Assembly (NCBI GenBank): GCA_028023455.1
Contig: JAQFVV010006245.1
Location: 6,815,276 to 6,879,275, forward strand
Direction of reading: 5' to 3'
DNA: 64,000 nt
From: Epiperipatus broadwayi
Lineage: Eukaryota; Onychophora; Udeonychophora; Euonychophora; Peripatidae
Part shown: positions 49,000 to 61,759 of the stretch, piece by piece
How positions within the stretch are numbered: position 1 is the first letter of the stretch
How the letters are laid out: every line of letters begins with the position of its first letter
Made by a program: the position numbers and the translations under genes
The notes under the pieces: generated by a model
Database searches by the model: none
What the model saw: only the letters and a program-made list of their open reading frames with translations
What the model was told of the DNA's origin: nothing

Positions 49000-49047
49000 C
49001 TTCCAAAGATTATCTCTTGGCATTTATTCGTGATAGAGGATTGGCAG
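49000..49047 (+). CDS. Candidate host exon, 48 bases
   Basis: The acceptor TATATTTTTAG ends at 48999 and the donor GCAG|GTAATA follows 49047. In the phase set by the exon at 30147-30320 it encodes SKDYLLAFIRDRGLA with Ala or another residue formed at the junction, and one base is left over (phase 1). That phase matches the exon at 51763, where G plus AT makes Asp. Two other frames are also open, so the evidence is the phase chain and the protein-like composition. The function is unknown. Confidence 0.42.
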
Positions 49048-50400
49048 GTAATATTTACATATATATATGTGTGTGTGTGTGTTTTTATTAAACTTTTTCT
49101 GTGTTGTTTTCTAATAAGAAATAGAATTTTTTTTAAATAATATCTTTAATTATAATACAGAAATGATACTTACTATCAACACTTTATTAATTGTAATGCT
49201 TATAAATAAAATTCAAAATATGAGTAGATAAGCACTGGTGAGGAAAAATCTTAACTTAAAATCTAACACTAATAATTTGAATTTGGAATATATTATTTAT
49301 TTATTTTTAGAATAGTTGTACTGAGGATACAATAATTCTAATGAGTGCCAAACGTTTACAAAAATATATCACATGAAAATGTAAAAAACATTCAAAAAAT
49401 GTTAAGAAAATATGCTAACATCATATTATTCTCTTTCATCACTCTATATCCATGCATTGCATAGTAATAAAACTCTGCATGGATTAGAAAAATGGTCGAG
49501 GGTCAGCTTCTGGTGCTCAAAGTCTGTGGAATGTATTTTCAGGTCTTTCTTTCCCAATACCCAGACTATTCATTCACCAGAGATTTTTTTAAAGCAAAAA
49601 ATTAGCAAATCAAAGATTTTATGAGAGAATGAAATCAACACTTGTACCTACCATGATAGACTTATACATACTATTATTTATTGAGACACGTGATCAAAGA
49701 ATAGCAATATAATGTTAATTTATTTTTTGAGTTATTAATAGAACTGAAATTTTAAGCACTTAAATATTTCAAATTTAAGCACATATTTCATTACATTGAT
49801 CACAAACAATTTTAATATATAAAAATTTGAAATTTGTATATAAATAACAACTCCATCTTAAGCTATGAATGAATATGAAAAACATCAGTTAATAATAAAA
49901 AATACAATGAAACCACTTATTACTTAAACTTTTGATGATTATAAACTTTCATTTACTGACCTTATGGGAAATAATGAATACAATTTTCATTTTTTATTTC
50001 CAGTTGCATCAGTAAAGGAAAGGTTATAACAATTGAAAACTTAAAGAATAGGTGAATTCAGTTTAGTCTTAATCATTTTTTGACACATAAACATTATTTA
50101 TCCATAGCTTACAAGAGAGTTGTAGCTTCTGTCTAACTTTCATACACATTGAGTTATATGGATTTGATATATTATAAAGCTTCCTAAATCAATCAAGCTC
50201 AAATCAAGGGATAAATTAAATATTCTAGAATGTTTGAAAAAAAAAAAAGTAATTAAAAAAAAGATTCTGTCAAGTGATGTCCCAGACTCATTTGCATATA
50301 ATATAAAGTATATTTGGTTGATTAAATAATAATAATACATTTGTTCATAAAAAAATATTTGCAAAGTTTGTAAAGCTTTGTGAATATTATTATTATTATT
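49048..50400. other. AT-rich intronic or intergenic stretch
   Basis: A (TA)n/(TG)n microsatellite lies at 49058-49082. A 70-codon open frame at 49412-49624 shows no motif. Nothing else is recognised. Confidence 0.5.
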
Positions 50401-51083
50401 AGTAAATAAGCAATTATTTTATCTAGCGCCATGTTTACAATTATATTACATTCAAATATCAGCCTTTCAAGCTAATTGAGCACGCGCCTTTTGAGAGTGT
50501 TAAATAAATGAATACTTTCCTCTTCAATCCAAGATATAATATTTATGCAAAATAAAAAGGATCCTCTTATTCCTACAACTCAAACTCTTTTATATGAGCA
50601 AATCTGAAGAACTGTTGAGGAGAGCGTGAGTAGAATTCTCACTTTAAATTACTATTTACGATGTTTTTGACTGAATGACTTAGGTGAAATTACTTAGAAT
50701 TTACTAAATGTCATTCTTACTGAAACTTAATTATGAGTAAATAAGCACTAATTGTAAACATGGTGCTAGATAAAATAATTGCTTATTTACTCATAATTAA
50801 GTTTCGGTAAGAATGACGTTTAGTAAATTCTAAGCAATTTCACCTAGTCATTCAGTCAAAAAACATCGTAAATAGTAATTTAAAGTGAGTATTCTACTCA
50901 CGCTCTCCTCAACAGTTCTTCAGATTTGCTCATATAAAAGAGTTTGAGTTGTAGGAATAAGAGGATCCTTTTTATTCCTGCATAAATATTATATCTTGGA
51001 TTGAAGAGGAAAGTATTCATTTATTTAACACTCTCAAAAGGCGTGCTCAATTAGCTTGAAAGGCTGATATTTGAATGTAATAT
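50401..51083. mobile_element. Large nested palindrome (foldback element)
   Basis: Left arm 50443-50747 and right arm 50780-51083 are inverted copies about 304 bases long with few differences, separated by 32 bases. In addition a 43-base segment at 50401-50443 is the near-exact inverse of 50749-50791, which lies over the centre. So 50401-50791 on its own is a TIR element with 43-base TIRs, and the right arm is an inverted second copy of its body lacking the outer TIR. No ORF or transposase is inside. Confidence 0.85.
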
Positions 51084-51229
51084 TATTATTATAACATATG
51101 TACATTTTTTAAAACCTTGTTTAATAATTTTATATTAAAGTTAAAATCTATCAGAAAGATAATAATAAAGTTTGATTAAAGTGAAATTCATTCAAACAAC
51201 ATGTAATTAAGAATAATTAAAAGATTATA

Positions 51230-51340
51230 TTGGAATCAAAAAAGGAACAAATAGCATATTAGTGTCAGATCATTAGAGAACATAAAATCAAGAAAATAAC
51301 AGCATGGGTTTTGTAAAGAGTTGTCCTTGTGTGGAAAAAC
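51230..51340 (+). pseudogene. Possible short reverse-transcriptase fragment
   Basis: The frame near 51265-51330 reads VRSLENIKSRK, a stop, then QHGFCKELSLC, which resembles the RT block 'QHGFxxGRSxxT' of several LINE clades. The rest of the domain is not seen, so this is weak. Confidence 0.25.
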
Positions 51341-51762
51341 CTATAAAAGGAGAAAGGATAAAAAATCCTAATAAAGTCTATGGAGAGCTAAGATTCTGTC
51401 CCCAGCAACAAGTAGCTTGAAAAGATTTCAATTTTAGCTTCAGAAGTACTATACATCATTTAAGAAGACCACTGTTATAGTACTTTTTATTACTGACACA
51501 AAAACAGCTAGAATGTCAAAATTTCTGGAAAGTAAAAATAGTAAACATGATCTGCTAAGCCCATATGATGTGTGCCAATCAGAATCTGAATGATGTAGTC
51601 TTACCAATCTTTAAAAAAACAGAAGTCCAGAGATGGAGGAGACAGAAAATATAGCTTTATGATATGGAAAAACTGTTTCTGTAACTCCTATATAGACTAT
51701 TAAAAATCTAGAGAAATTCAATCAGGATCAATCAATAAAGATTGATTTAATATCAATCTCAG

Positions 51763-51818
51763 ATATATTATTCCCTCCAACTGATAGAAAGCTTGCTAAA
51801 GTATTTAAAGAAATTGTG
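51763..51818 (+). CDS. Candidate host exon, 56 bases
   Basis: The acceptor is ATCAATCTCAG and the donor is GTG|GTAAGT, a near-consensus 5' splice site. In the phase inherited from 49047 it reads DILFPPTDRKLAKVFKEIV, with Asp completed at the junction, and ends in phase 0. The peptide has a balanced, soluble composition unlike the surrounding AT-rich noise. The next exon was not found before the window end. No family is recognised. Confidence 0.42.
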
Positions 51819-53750
51819 GTAAGTCCTTAAATTTATATGCATATAAATAAGAAGCCTCCATAAAATATAAATTTTATACATATATTTTAATACATGTACT
51901 TTTGAATGTAAGCATTGTTTAAATTTTTTATTTTTATTATTGAAATTTTTTTATTAATGTAGCATAAATGAAATATATGTTCTTTAAATGTACATATATA
52001 TATTTAGTTTTAAAATTTATAGTTAATCTTTCATATTTTTTCTTTATAATGTTTATTTATTTATTACTGTAATCATCATGTAAAAATGTCTATAAGCAAT
52101 TCCTATGTTAGTCAAGATTATGTAAAATAAATAATATTGATTTTAAATTACTTAGTTGTCTGTGCAGTCTTCTCATAATAGTCTCATTTCCAATGCATAC
52201 ATAGCAATTCTGATTATTCATGATATGAGTTAAGCCAAGCAGAGTTATTACTAGATAACTATGATGATAAGGCTAAAGATGAATATATTCATAGACAATC
52301 TTTTTTTTAGAAGAAAGTAGTGCCCTGAATTAAAATTAATGAAGTTCAAACCTCGTATATTCCAATAAACACTTGGGAATGAATATTCAGTGAAAATCTT
52401 TGAGATTGGATTTGGTATATGATAAGTAAGAAATATAACCAGACTACTTTACATAAGCAATTATGTAAGAGACAGAAGATTTTATCACCATCATCAATAT
52501 CTATTTTAATTAAATTTAATTAATAGAAATGCAAATGCCAACTAATTTTAGGAAAATTATTGAAATGCATATTCTTTTAAAGTAATTTGGTTATATGCCA
52601 GAAAAAAAATTACTTGTCTACACAGCTGCTTTGAATATTTCAACAAGAGGATCCCTATTTTCTGGTTGAAATATTAATAACAACTGTATAGACAATTAAT
52701 TATGTTATATATATTGAAACATGCCTTATCCACTTCAAAAATACCATTGTGAAATAAAAACTAACGTTTATATTTATAAAGTTTTTAAAAAGAAAACTAT
52801 TTGAAAGTTTTGTAGGTTATTTTTTATGTATTAAGAGTACATGCAATAAAGCACATACTCATTTATATTTTAAAATTCTGTGATTTTACTTTTCAATAAT
52901 TTTGAGTTTAAAATAATTTTCTTTTGATGCTTGTTTTTTTCTTCACAGTAATTAAAAGCATGCAAAATTTTAATTTATTTGTAAAAGCATTTTAATTTTA
53001 AAAAAGTTTTGATTGCAATAAAGTTTATTTTTATTGCTGATTTTAATCTATTTTTAAAAGCTGAGATTTATTTTCTCATTTATTTTTTTAAAATTAATTC
53101 TGAATAAGATAAAATCCCTGGTCAGATGTTTTTTTAAAATGAAGATTAAGTGGGATATAGAGATTTACCCTGGTCAAAATTTCTAATTAAAGATTAAGTG
53201 GGAGATAACAGTTCACATAAATAATCCTGGGTTTTTGACTGATTATTATTCAGCTTCTTATTATTTTTCTGATTATTATTAATCTGCTTGTTATGATTTT
53301 GCTTCCTATTTGCTAATTGTTCAATTTTGATCACTGAAGTTGTATTTCTGCAGACTGCTAAAATACTACCATTTGCCATGCTAGTATCAGCCATCAGTTT
53401 CCAAAACAAAAATATATACAATGAGAAATATTAACAATACACAGTGCTAAACCAACTCAAAGATGAACCTCAGACTTCATAATTGTGCCTTCAAGAATAT
53501 GACTAGAATCCTAGTCCAGAACTGATCCAAAGATTGCCTCCAGACTCTCAAAAATATAAAAGTAAATCAAAATCTTCATAAGGAACTGTATATAAATCTG
53601 AACTTTGCATATCCCACTAGAATTACTCTATGGACTACCTAAAGCCTGAAAGGTAACTAAACTTTTGTATATTGAAACAAGGGCTTAAATCTCTAGTTAA
53701 ATCTCTATATTAAAAGTCTCAGCATAACTAAAAAGAAACCTGTCTCTATA
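51819..53750. other. AT-rich stretch, probably intron
   Basis: No gene or element is recognised. A minus-strand 75-codon frame at 53194-53421 is Asn/Lys/Gln-rich low complexity and is not considered coding. Confidence 0.5.
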
Positions 53751-53758
53751 ATAAGTTT

Positions 53759-55260
53759 GGGTACTGGTCTATTAGCAGCCATACATCACTTAATGGCACT
53801 TTTTCTGCGCAAAAACAGTGATGGTGTTGGTCTCTATGCAAAAGCACAAAAATTGTATGTCTAGCTATATGTGGCCATGCTTTATGCATATGTTCAGTAA
53901 TGATAGTTTGCTACCATTTGATATGAGGATTTCTGTTGTTCAATTTCACACAATTGTTGAAATCTCTTTTGAAAATCATTGTCTCATACACCAACTGTAG
54001 TAGTATTGCATAGTGATAATTATAATCCTGTCAGCATGCTTCCCTATGCATCTTGGAAGCTGCTAAAAATTTGGAAAGGCTTTTTCAGAGCACGATGTGG
54101 TGGATTTATGATAAATTTCATGTTCTTGACAAATGGCTGCACACAACTGGTAGTTTCAAAAGACATTTTTACTCTTATGCAATGTTATTCTTTTGTATTT
54201 GGTTACGCTTACAAGTGAGAATTTTTTTTATGTGTTTGGAAATAAAATTGTTGTTGTTGTTGGAATTGATGCTTGTTGTTGTGAGTTGTTTTTGAAATGC
54301 AATCAATTCAAAGAGGTTTTTTTTGGCACTTGTATTACAGATTTAAAAACCAAGTCAGCTGATAAAATACAAAGACATCGGCTAATGAATTCTTTGGTTT
54401 GGTTTTTTTTTTTAATTTTATTTAAACAATTAATTTACTATTATAAGAATAATGTCAATTTGGAAATAAAAAAGAAAAGTGTTTGGGTTTGGTTTATTAC
54501 TTTTCGTCAGCAGTGTAAAAAACAAAGTTGGCTGATTACTGTTTTCATGAAGTGTTTTGAGTTGTTTTTGAATTTGGTTTAAATGTTGAATTTAGTATTC
54601 GAAGAATAACATAAATTTGCCAATCTAAAGAAAACTGTTAGATTTTGGGATTTAATTCCTTTTTTAATGATGTTTAGGTTTTTTTGTGTGTGTTTTGGGA
54701 ATTTTTATTTAAACATTTAATTTCCTTTTAGAAGAATAATGTCAATTTGGAAATCCAAAGAAAACTGTTTGTTTTGGGTTTAATTACTTTTTTTTCATGA
54801 AGTGTTTTGGGTTGTTTTTTTAGTTTTGTTTCAATGTTTTAATTTACTATTAGAAGAATAACATAAATTTGGAAATAAAAAGAAAACTGTTTTTTGGGGG
54901 TTTGTAATGAAGTGTTTTGGGTTGTTTTTTAATTTTGATTGAAATGTTTAATTTACTATTAGAAGAATAGTGTAAATTTGGAAATAAAAAGACAATTTTT
55001 TTTGTTGGATTTTTTACTTTAGATTAAATGTTTAATTTAGTATTATAAGAATAGCATTATTCTTGTACTAGTAAATTAAACATTTTAACAAAATAAAAAA
55101 AACCCAACAATCCAAAAAACATTTTTAAAATTTAGAATGCTAACAATAATGTAAATTTTTAAAAGTTAAAAAAAAGGCAGACCCAGAAACTTTATATTAA
55201 TAGGTTTTTGAAGAAAAACAAAACCATCAAGTGATGTACGGCTGCTAATAGACCAGTATC
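53759..55260. mobile_element. TIR element with 8-bp flanking repeats
   Basis: TACTGGTCTATTAGCAGCC with the following TACATCACTTAATGG at 53762-53796 is matched in inverse at 55224-55258 with only two or three changes. The same 8 bases, ATAAGTTT, flank both sides (53751-53758 and 55261-55268), as expected for hAT, P or KDZ-type elements. The left third has open frames (for example LERLFQSTMWWIYDKFHVLD at about 54074) without a recognised transposase domain. The right half is a minisatellite. The superfamily is undetermined. Confidence 0.72.
54405..55065. repeat. Minisatellite inside the TIR element, about six units
   Basis: Units of roughly 84-157 bases share TTTAATTTACTATTAGAAGA and ATAATGTCAATTTGGAAAT, then AAAGAAAACTGTTT, GGGTTT, and GAAGTGTTTTGGGTTGTTTTT. 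Anchors lie at 54446, 54603, 54733, 54855, 54964 and 55048. Unit length falls from left to right. Confidence 0.8.
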
Positions 55261-55268
55261 ATAAGTTT

Positions 55269-56580
55269 TACTGATTCATTCAAATATCTTTAGTTATTTT
55301 ATTACATATTTTATTTATAGTGTATATTGGAATCTTAGTTTTAATATTTCAAATTTTTAAATTTATTTATCTGAGAGGATATTGTGTTTCTATTTTATAT
55401 GCTTAGTGTTTTCCTCTTTTATATTACTAACCCTTGACAGATATTAATAATTTTCTTTTAACTCACCTGTTCTTTATTCTTTCATTATAATTAATTTAAT
55501 CAATCTTGGGTTGCATTTCCTGTAGACCGGAATTTTTTTGGCTAGTGGTTTATCGAGTATATTGTTCTTTTTTTCTTAATAAAGATTTTGGTTTTCCTAT
55601 GTTTCAGATTACATAATACCATAATCTTTTCTTGTATTGAAATCAACCTTGATGATCTTGAACATGATCATTAATGGGCTGTTCTGCAGACATTCTTAGT
55701 CCTGATATTTATTTTCTGGACTAAGGAAAGCTTGCATGCCCTGTTTCATTGTATTCTGTACAAGACCCCTTTGTTTTGAAATCTCTAAATTGGGATACTC
55801 TCATACACTCTCTGATAAATTCGCTAAAGAAATCTCAGTCAAACTTTCATATTTTTATTTGCCTGAGATTTAACTTTTTTTTTTTAAATTAATAAACTTT
55901 AAAATTGTTCATAATTATTTTGTCTAATGTTTGTCTCTGTGTAATGTTAAAGATCTCTTTCTCTCCCTGGGTCTAGCTGGTAGCATTCATCATCATCAAC
56001 TCTTGATCACCATAAATTAAATTTTCTAGGTAATAAGTGACCTAGTGGTACCCTCAGTGATCAAAAAAGGGAAGAAATGACATATATATATATATTGTTC
56101 CAATATTGAAATTGGCACATGATGATTTTGCCTAAAAAAATTATTAAATAATAAATAAGTTATAAAAATCTAAAAGGTTTCTTTAAGTAAACAAAATCAG
56201 TTTGCTGTCAAAAGTAAAATTAAAAGTTTAAGAGTTTATTACAGTTTGTTTTCGAAAAAGATATGAATCAAATAGTTTTCCATCATTAGTTTTTGAAATA
56301 AAAGGCTACAATTAATTAATCAGAAGGGGAGAAAGGTATTTCATTAGAAAAGTTAAACTAAAGGTTTTATAAAAAGGAAATAAATAGTTTTCTTATTAGT
56401 ATTCGTAAAATATAAATAATTTAAAGTTTAAAAAATACAAATCTCTTTTCATTCAAATTAAAGAAAAAGTAATCTTAAAACTAGTAATATATGTGCGTAT
56501 ATATGTGCGATTGTCAATAATAGAATAAATGTATGTGTAATAAATGTTATTATAAATAAATGAAAGTTAAAGAAAATTAT
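55269..56580. other. AT-rich stretch, nothing recognised
   Basis: No domain was identified. A slightly less AT-rich part at 55500-55860 gives no recognisable translation in either direction. A (TA)n tract is at 56083-56095. Confidence 0.45.
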
Positions 56581-56589
56581 CATTAAAAA

Positions 56590-57690
56590 AACATGGCAAT
56601 GGCTATTAATTAATTATTAATATAAAACAACACTTCTGCATGGCTATTACTAATTAAACAATCTTCCAAAACACGTTGTCAAAGGATTATCAATAGATAT
56701 TGCCGGAGGATATCGAAAAGAAAAACACTTTGCAGGTATAAATGGTAAAATTTTATCGGATAATCAGTTGAGTTCAGAAATTAATTGAGTCAGTTAAGTC
56801 AAGAGAAGACCATCAGTTGAGTTAATTGTATCCAGAAACAAAATGCGGTGCTGAGAAGTTTTGGGAAATTCATGCCTCTCCACAGTCTGATGTCCGATGA
56901 AAACAGCAAGATCTGCCCATGAAATAATGTCAGCATAACATCTTAGAAAATCTACATCAGTATCTAATTGTCTCCAATAATAATGATCGTGAATAATAAG
57001 GAAACTCATCAAGAAAATGTCCCAGCTGGCTGGAAGAAGCAACAAACAAGAAGAAAACAAAGTACTAAGTCTACGTTCAAAATCCTAGGTAAAACATTTG
57101 CTTATTTTCGTTTATACTGTAATAGCCATTGCATTGCATTAATTCGTGTGAATCCTCCAAGAGTCTAATTATATGAACTCTATATCATACATAAAATGAA
57201 CTATTGATATGTGTGTGTTTTAAGTTTCAAATGCTATGTAATACTTTATTATTATATATGTGAGTGTATGAGTTAATATGTGCGTGATCATTATATAAGT
57301 GTTATTAGTTAAATTAGATAAATACCAGTGTTCTATTATTAAAATCTACAGAAATATTTAAACTAGTTTAGAAATGTTAATTTAAAATATGCGTGTGTTT
57401 TATTGGAATTATAAAATGTTTAAAATTAGTAAATGTTAGTTAATAAATTGTCTTTAAAATTAAACTTTATTTGTCGGTCAATTCTTTTTATAAATTCCTT
57501 TTACAATTCTTTTATCAATTCTTTTAACCACTAATTATGTATAATCTATTAGTGATTACAAACATCTGAGCTAGTCGTGGATATTTAGGCGTGGAGTTAG
57601 TGGCCATTGCTCAAAGCGCGTTATTTATTCATTTTGGATAATTAACTGGTGCCCGTGTTTATACACAAACAAAAAAAGTGCTTTGGATGT
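56590..57690. other. Unidentified block, possibly LTR-like
   Basis: Composition and texture differ from the flanks. A minus-strand 88-codon frame (56794-57060) has a protein-like middle (DFLRCYADIISWADLAVFIG) but no known family. TTAACTGGTGCCCGTG at about 57639 resembles a primer-binding site after an LTR, but no LTR ends or repeat partner were found. Function unknown. Confidence 0.2.
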
Positions 57691-57892
57691 GGAGTTGAAC
57701 TCAACAGTCGAGAAGAAGTTATGTTCTGGAAATGTAATGCTAGTAATGTATATATTTTATAGCTATCGTTTGGACATACATACTCTCCGAGTATGTTCTT
57801 CTCTGCCTAAGAGCCCGGTGTTTCAAGGACACATATTCGAACCCACAATATATATAATATTTAATGTTTTCATGGTTATATGATATAGATAA

Positions 57893-58090
57893 TATAATGT
57901 TTTTGGGTACAAACCATGTATTATTTTGCATTACAATCCAATATTTCGATGAACTAGCAACTGCCATTATCAAGGTTAACTTTTGAAAGAAAACTTTCAA
58001 AAGTTAACCTTGATAATGGCCGTTGCTAGTCCATCGAAATATCGGATTGTAATGCAAAATGATACATGGTTCGTACCCAGAAACATTGTA
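57893..58090. mobile_element. Near-perfect hairpin element (foldback MITE)
   Basis: Two arms of about 97 bases are inverted copies with roughly ten differences, separated by only four A. Inner arms are ACTTTTGAAAG and CTTTCAAAAGT; further out lie AACCTTGATAATGGC, CATCGAAATATCGGATTG and ATGGTTCGTACCC. (TA)-rich sequence lies at both outer ends. There is no coding content. The RNA would form a long stem on either strand. Confidence 0.85.
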
Positions 58091-58099
58091 TTATATATA

Positions 58100-60610
58100 T
58101 ATATGTTTAAACATTTCACAGACAAAAGTTGCCATATGTTTTTTTTTTTTTGTAAAAATAAAAAGAATATTATTTCATTCAAAAAAAATTTACTAGAGGG
58201 TAATCATAGAAGAAGCCTGATTATTGCTGTAACTAAGTGTGGTATCCAAGCTTACTTGATAAAGTTTCAATAATATTACAGTTATTTTCTTTGAACAGTA
58301 ATACCTAGATTCCATAAAAAGACCAAGGAAATTTTTTTAAAAACCATTGCTATTGTTACAAAATAATAGTGTTGTTATCAAAACAATAGCAAGTAATCTT
58401 GAATACCATTTACAGCCTCAATAGCAATCAGGATCTTTTTCAAAACTGTCTATTTATGATTTTTTTCCCATGCACAATTTCATTTTCTGCTTGTCTTTAC
58501 ACATGAAAAAATACCAAAAACATTTGACATACAGATGCATATGTCTGTATATGCATGTAATTTAATTATAAATTAAATGATACTATAAATATTTAATAAA
58601 ATGATAGTCTGTATGATCTTTCATGAGAGTATATCAATACTTTCAGTTTAATATCTATATTTTCAACTCATATATTGTTTATATTGCCAAGATATCTTAT
58701 TTTATTAAATGGCAACTAGCCTACATAGCAATAATGAACTTACAATCAAAAATTTTAAATGGTATATTATAGAACAATTTATTTCTCAAATATTTGGAAT
58801 GAAATACATATGTAAAGAGGAAATCAGTCCAAAGTCTTTATAAATATGATAAAGTATATGCTTCAATAGAGAAATTAAATTTATTTATGAAGGTTTTTTC
58901 CTAATATAACTTTTTAAAATATATAATTGTGGTATTATTGTATATAGAACTGAAAGTAATAGAGTTGAACACAAATTCATGGACCCTAAGATCCATAGTT
59001 TGCCACTCTACCAATGCTAAAATTACACAAAGCACTCTCCTTAATAATTGAAAGTTTTGGTCACTTGTTAGAATGTAAATTATGAAATATGGATGATCAA
59101 ACAAAATTACACTTAAAATGGAGACCGAGCTTTAATTGTCAATTAAAAAAAAACATATTTTCTTCAAAACAAAAAATTAATCCAATATTAAAATCATTTT
59201 TAAATATTTCCAATGAAAAGTATATAAAAAACTACTTTTTCTTTATCATTTATCTGTATAGCCAGATTCCAGTTTATTTTTTAATTTAAGTGCACTGCTA
59301 ACTTTGCATATTTTTATTGGAAATGATGGAGTGTCTATTGCAGAGACATCAGATATAGATCCATTAAGATTAAAGATGAATTCAAATGACTACTTATTTC
59401 ATAGGAAAGTCTTTCATATTGTAATTAATAAATTTTTGCTAATAAATAAATTAATTTGCTCTTCCTAGAAAACCATGAATAATAAGAATAATATAAAAAT
59501 GAATAATAATAAAATAATATTAAGAAAAAGAAAAAAGGAGAAGAAAGAGAAGAATGTTTTTTAATGATGACGATCATCAAAAACCATAATTCTAAGAATC
59601 TACTGAATAGAAAAATTATAAATCAAATCGTTATATTTATAATTTATTTTTTTATATAATTCTATGTAAACCTGTTTGTATATATGTAATAATCCTGTAT
59701 ATATTTTTAATGCAAATAAATTTATTTTATGGATATCAAAAAGATTCAATTAGATTAATTTGGGAATCCCCACCCCCACAATTTATTATAATATTACTAT
59801 TAGTGATAAAAATAAAAATTCAAACATAGAATAGCAGTAATCTTAAATTTTTTCAACAATATATATATATAGGTTTGCTAATATAACAATAAAATTAATT
59901 AGTTTTATTCTAATGGAAGTGTTTTCGAATCATTGACAAATGCATTTGATGACTAATAAGCCCGTATTTCAGTTATTATACAATCAATCAAATAATCATT
60001 TTATACTTATTTATTTCGTACCAATAATAATTAAAATATTTATTTAAAATAAAATATATTATTAAAAATGAGATTTTTTTAATTCTATTATTAATTATAA
60101 AATAGTAATCAATAAACATATTTTATTTACTGATAGATACTATTCATCCTGTTTATATGTTATCTCTAAACACCATTCACTGCATCCAATGTTAATAAAT
60201 ATTTTTAAACCTTACGTTTTAATTATTAAAAATGTTTTCCTCAATATGTTTCTTCACTTTTTAATTTTTTTATTATTCAAATTATAATATTAATTAAAAA
60301 GTTCTGTAGATATTTTTTTTAATCACTTTAGTGAATAAAATTGATTTAGTCAGTCCTTTATTAAAAATAAATTTTTTTGAACAATATAAAGTATTTGATC
60401 TCTTTTTTTAATAATTAATTTACTGATTTTTTAAAATATATATGTATTAACAGTAACATCCATTTATATAAATCATTTTATTAAAGTAAACATTGAAAGT
60501 AACAATTATTATTTTTAGATTCCTATCACATGAATATATATATATTCCGTAATAAAGGAAGATAACCTAAGTATAAAATTAGTACAATAAATAAAAAATT
60601 GTCTAGTTTA
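58100..60610. other. AT-rich stretch, nothing recognised
   Basis: Only A/T runs, (TA)n tracts (59860-59872, 60535-60545) and short open frames without motifs were seen. Confidence 0.5.
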
Positions 60611-60619
60611 TTAAATATG

Positions 60620-61715
60620 AATTTTTTCTACAGTACAGGTTTTTCCATACCTGCACTTATATATGTAATAATCTCCAATAAACGTAATTTGTGCTAAACC
60701 AGCACTTGTCAGTTGGTCCAGATTATCATCTCCACACATATACACAATTGAAGCTCAACTTATATTAAGATAGCCAATCTTCATACTTTAATGGACAGGC
60801 TTCAAAACACTCCACCCCACAACTCTTCAGCCGTCCATTTCATTGAAAATCTGATGATGGAATGCTCAAAGCCCACCTTAGTGCCAACCTTCTCATCCTA
60901 CCTATGTCAACCACAAGTCACTCTGACCCCTTATATACAGGACATAATACATTTACATACATATACGAGGGATGAGCAGACCTTACAGCACTTTATTTTG
61001 GAAATATAATTTTTTTTTCTACATGACAGGCGTTTTCATACCTGCATTTATATATGTAATATATAGGGGTTTTGAACTCAGACTTTCACTTGACCCTCAA
61101 TCATTCATGCTATCTCATATTGCTGATATGCTTGATCACATACATGTCAAAAAGATAATAATCACCAATATACATATTTAGTGCTAAACCAGCACATCAG
61201 TTGGTCCAGATTATCATCTCCACACATATATACAATCAAAGCTCAGCTTACATTAAGATGGCCAATCTTCATACTTTAATGGACATTCTTCAAACCACTC
61301 CACCCCACAACTCTTCAGCCATCCATTTTCATTGAAAATCTGATGATGGAATGCTCAAAGCCCACCTTAGTGCCAAATCTTCTCATCCTACCCATGTTGA
61401 CCACAAGCCACCCTGACCCCTCATGTACAAGACATAATTTATTTACATACATATATAGGAATGGGAAGACCTTACAGCACTTCATTTTGAAATATGAATT
61501 TTTTCTATAGTACGGGATTTTTCATACCTGCACTTATATATGTAATATATAGAGATTTGAACTCAGACTTTCACATGACCCTCAACCATCCATGCTATCT
61601 CATACTGCTGATATGCTTGATCACATAATGTCAAAAAGATAAATAATCACCAGTATCCATATTTTGTGATAAACCAGCACTCATCAGTTGGTGCAGATTA
61701 TCACCTCCACACACA
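60620..61715. repeat. Tandem repeat, unit about 475-500 bp, two units plus partials
   Basis: The anchor GCTAAACCAGCAC at 60693 recurs at 61193 and, as GATAAACCAGCAC, at 61668. Each unit contains CAGTTGGTCCAGATTATCA, TTCATACTTTAATGGACA, ACTCCACCCCACAACTCTTC, CTGATGATGGAATGCTCAAA, and CATACCTGCACTTATATATG. The first unit start is partial and lacks the ~105 bases that include TTGAACTCAGACTTTC. Sequence is more GC-rich than the flanks. The open frames inside are not considered genes. Confidence 0.85.
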
Positions 61716-61759
61716 TATTGATTTATAAATAGTATATTTTTATTTTATTTATATAATGG

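Noticed and set aside
54074-54180. KDZ-type transposase motif in the YDKFHVLDKWLH stretch
   Set aside because: The resemblance is a few residues only and no other KDZ block is present.
57639-57655. LTR primer-binding site at TTAACTGGTGCCCGTG
   Set aside because: No LTR ends, no polypurine tract and no gag-pol around it; kept only as a weak hint in the block annotation.
60791-61181. Two open frames of about 70 codons as small genes
   Set aside because: They lie within a tandem repeat and are not conserved as frames between the units.
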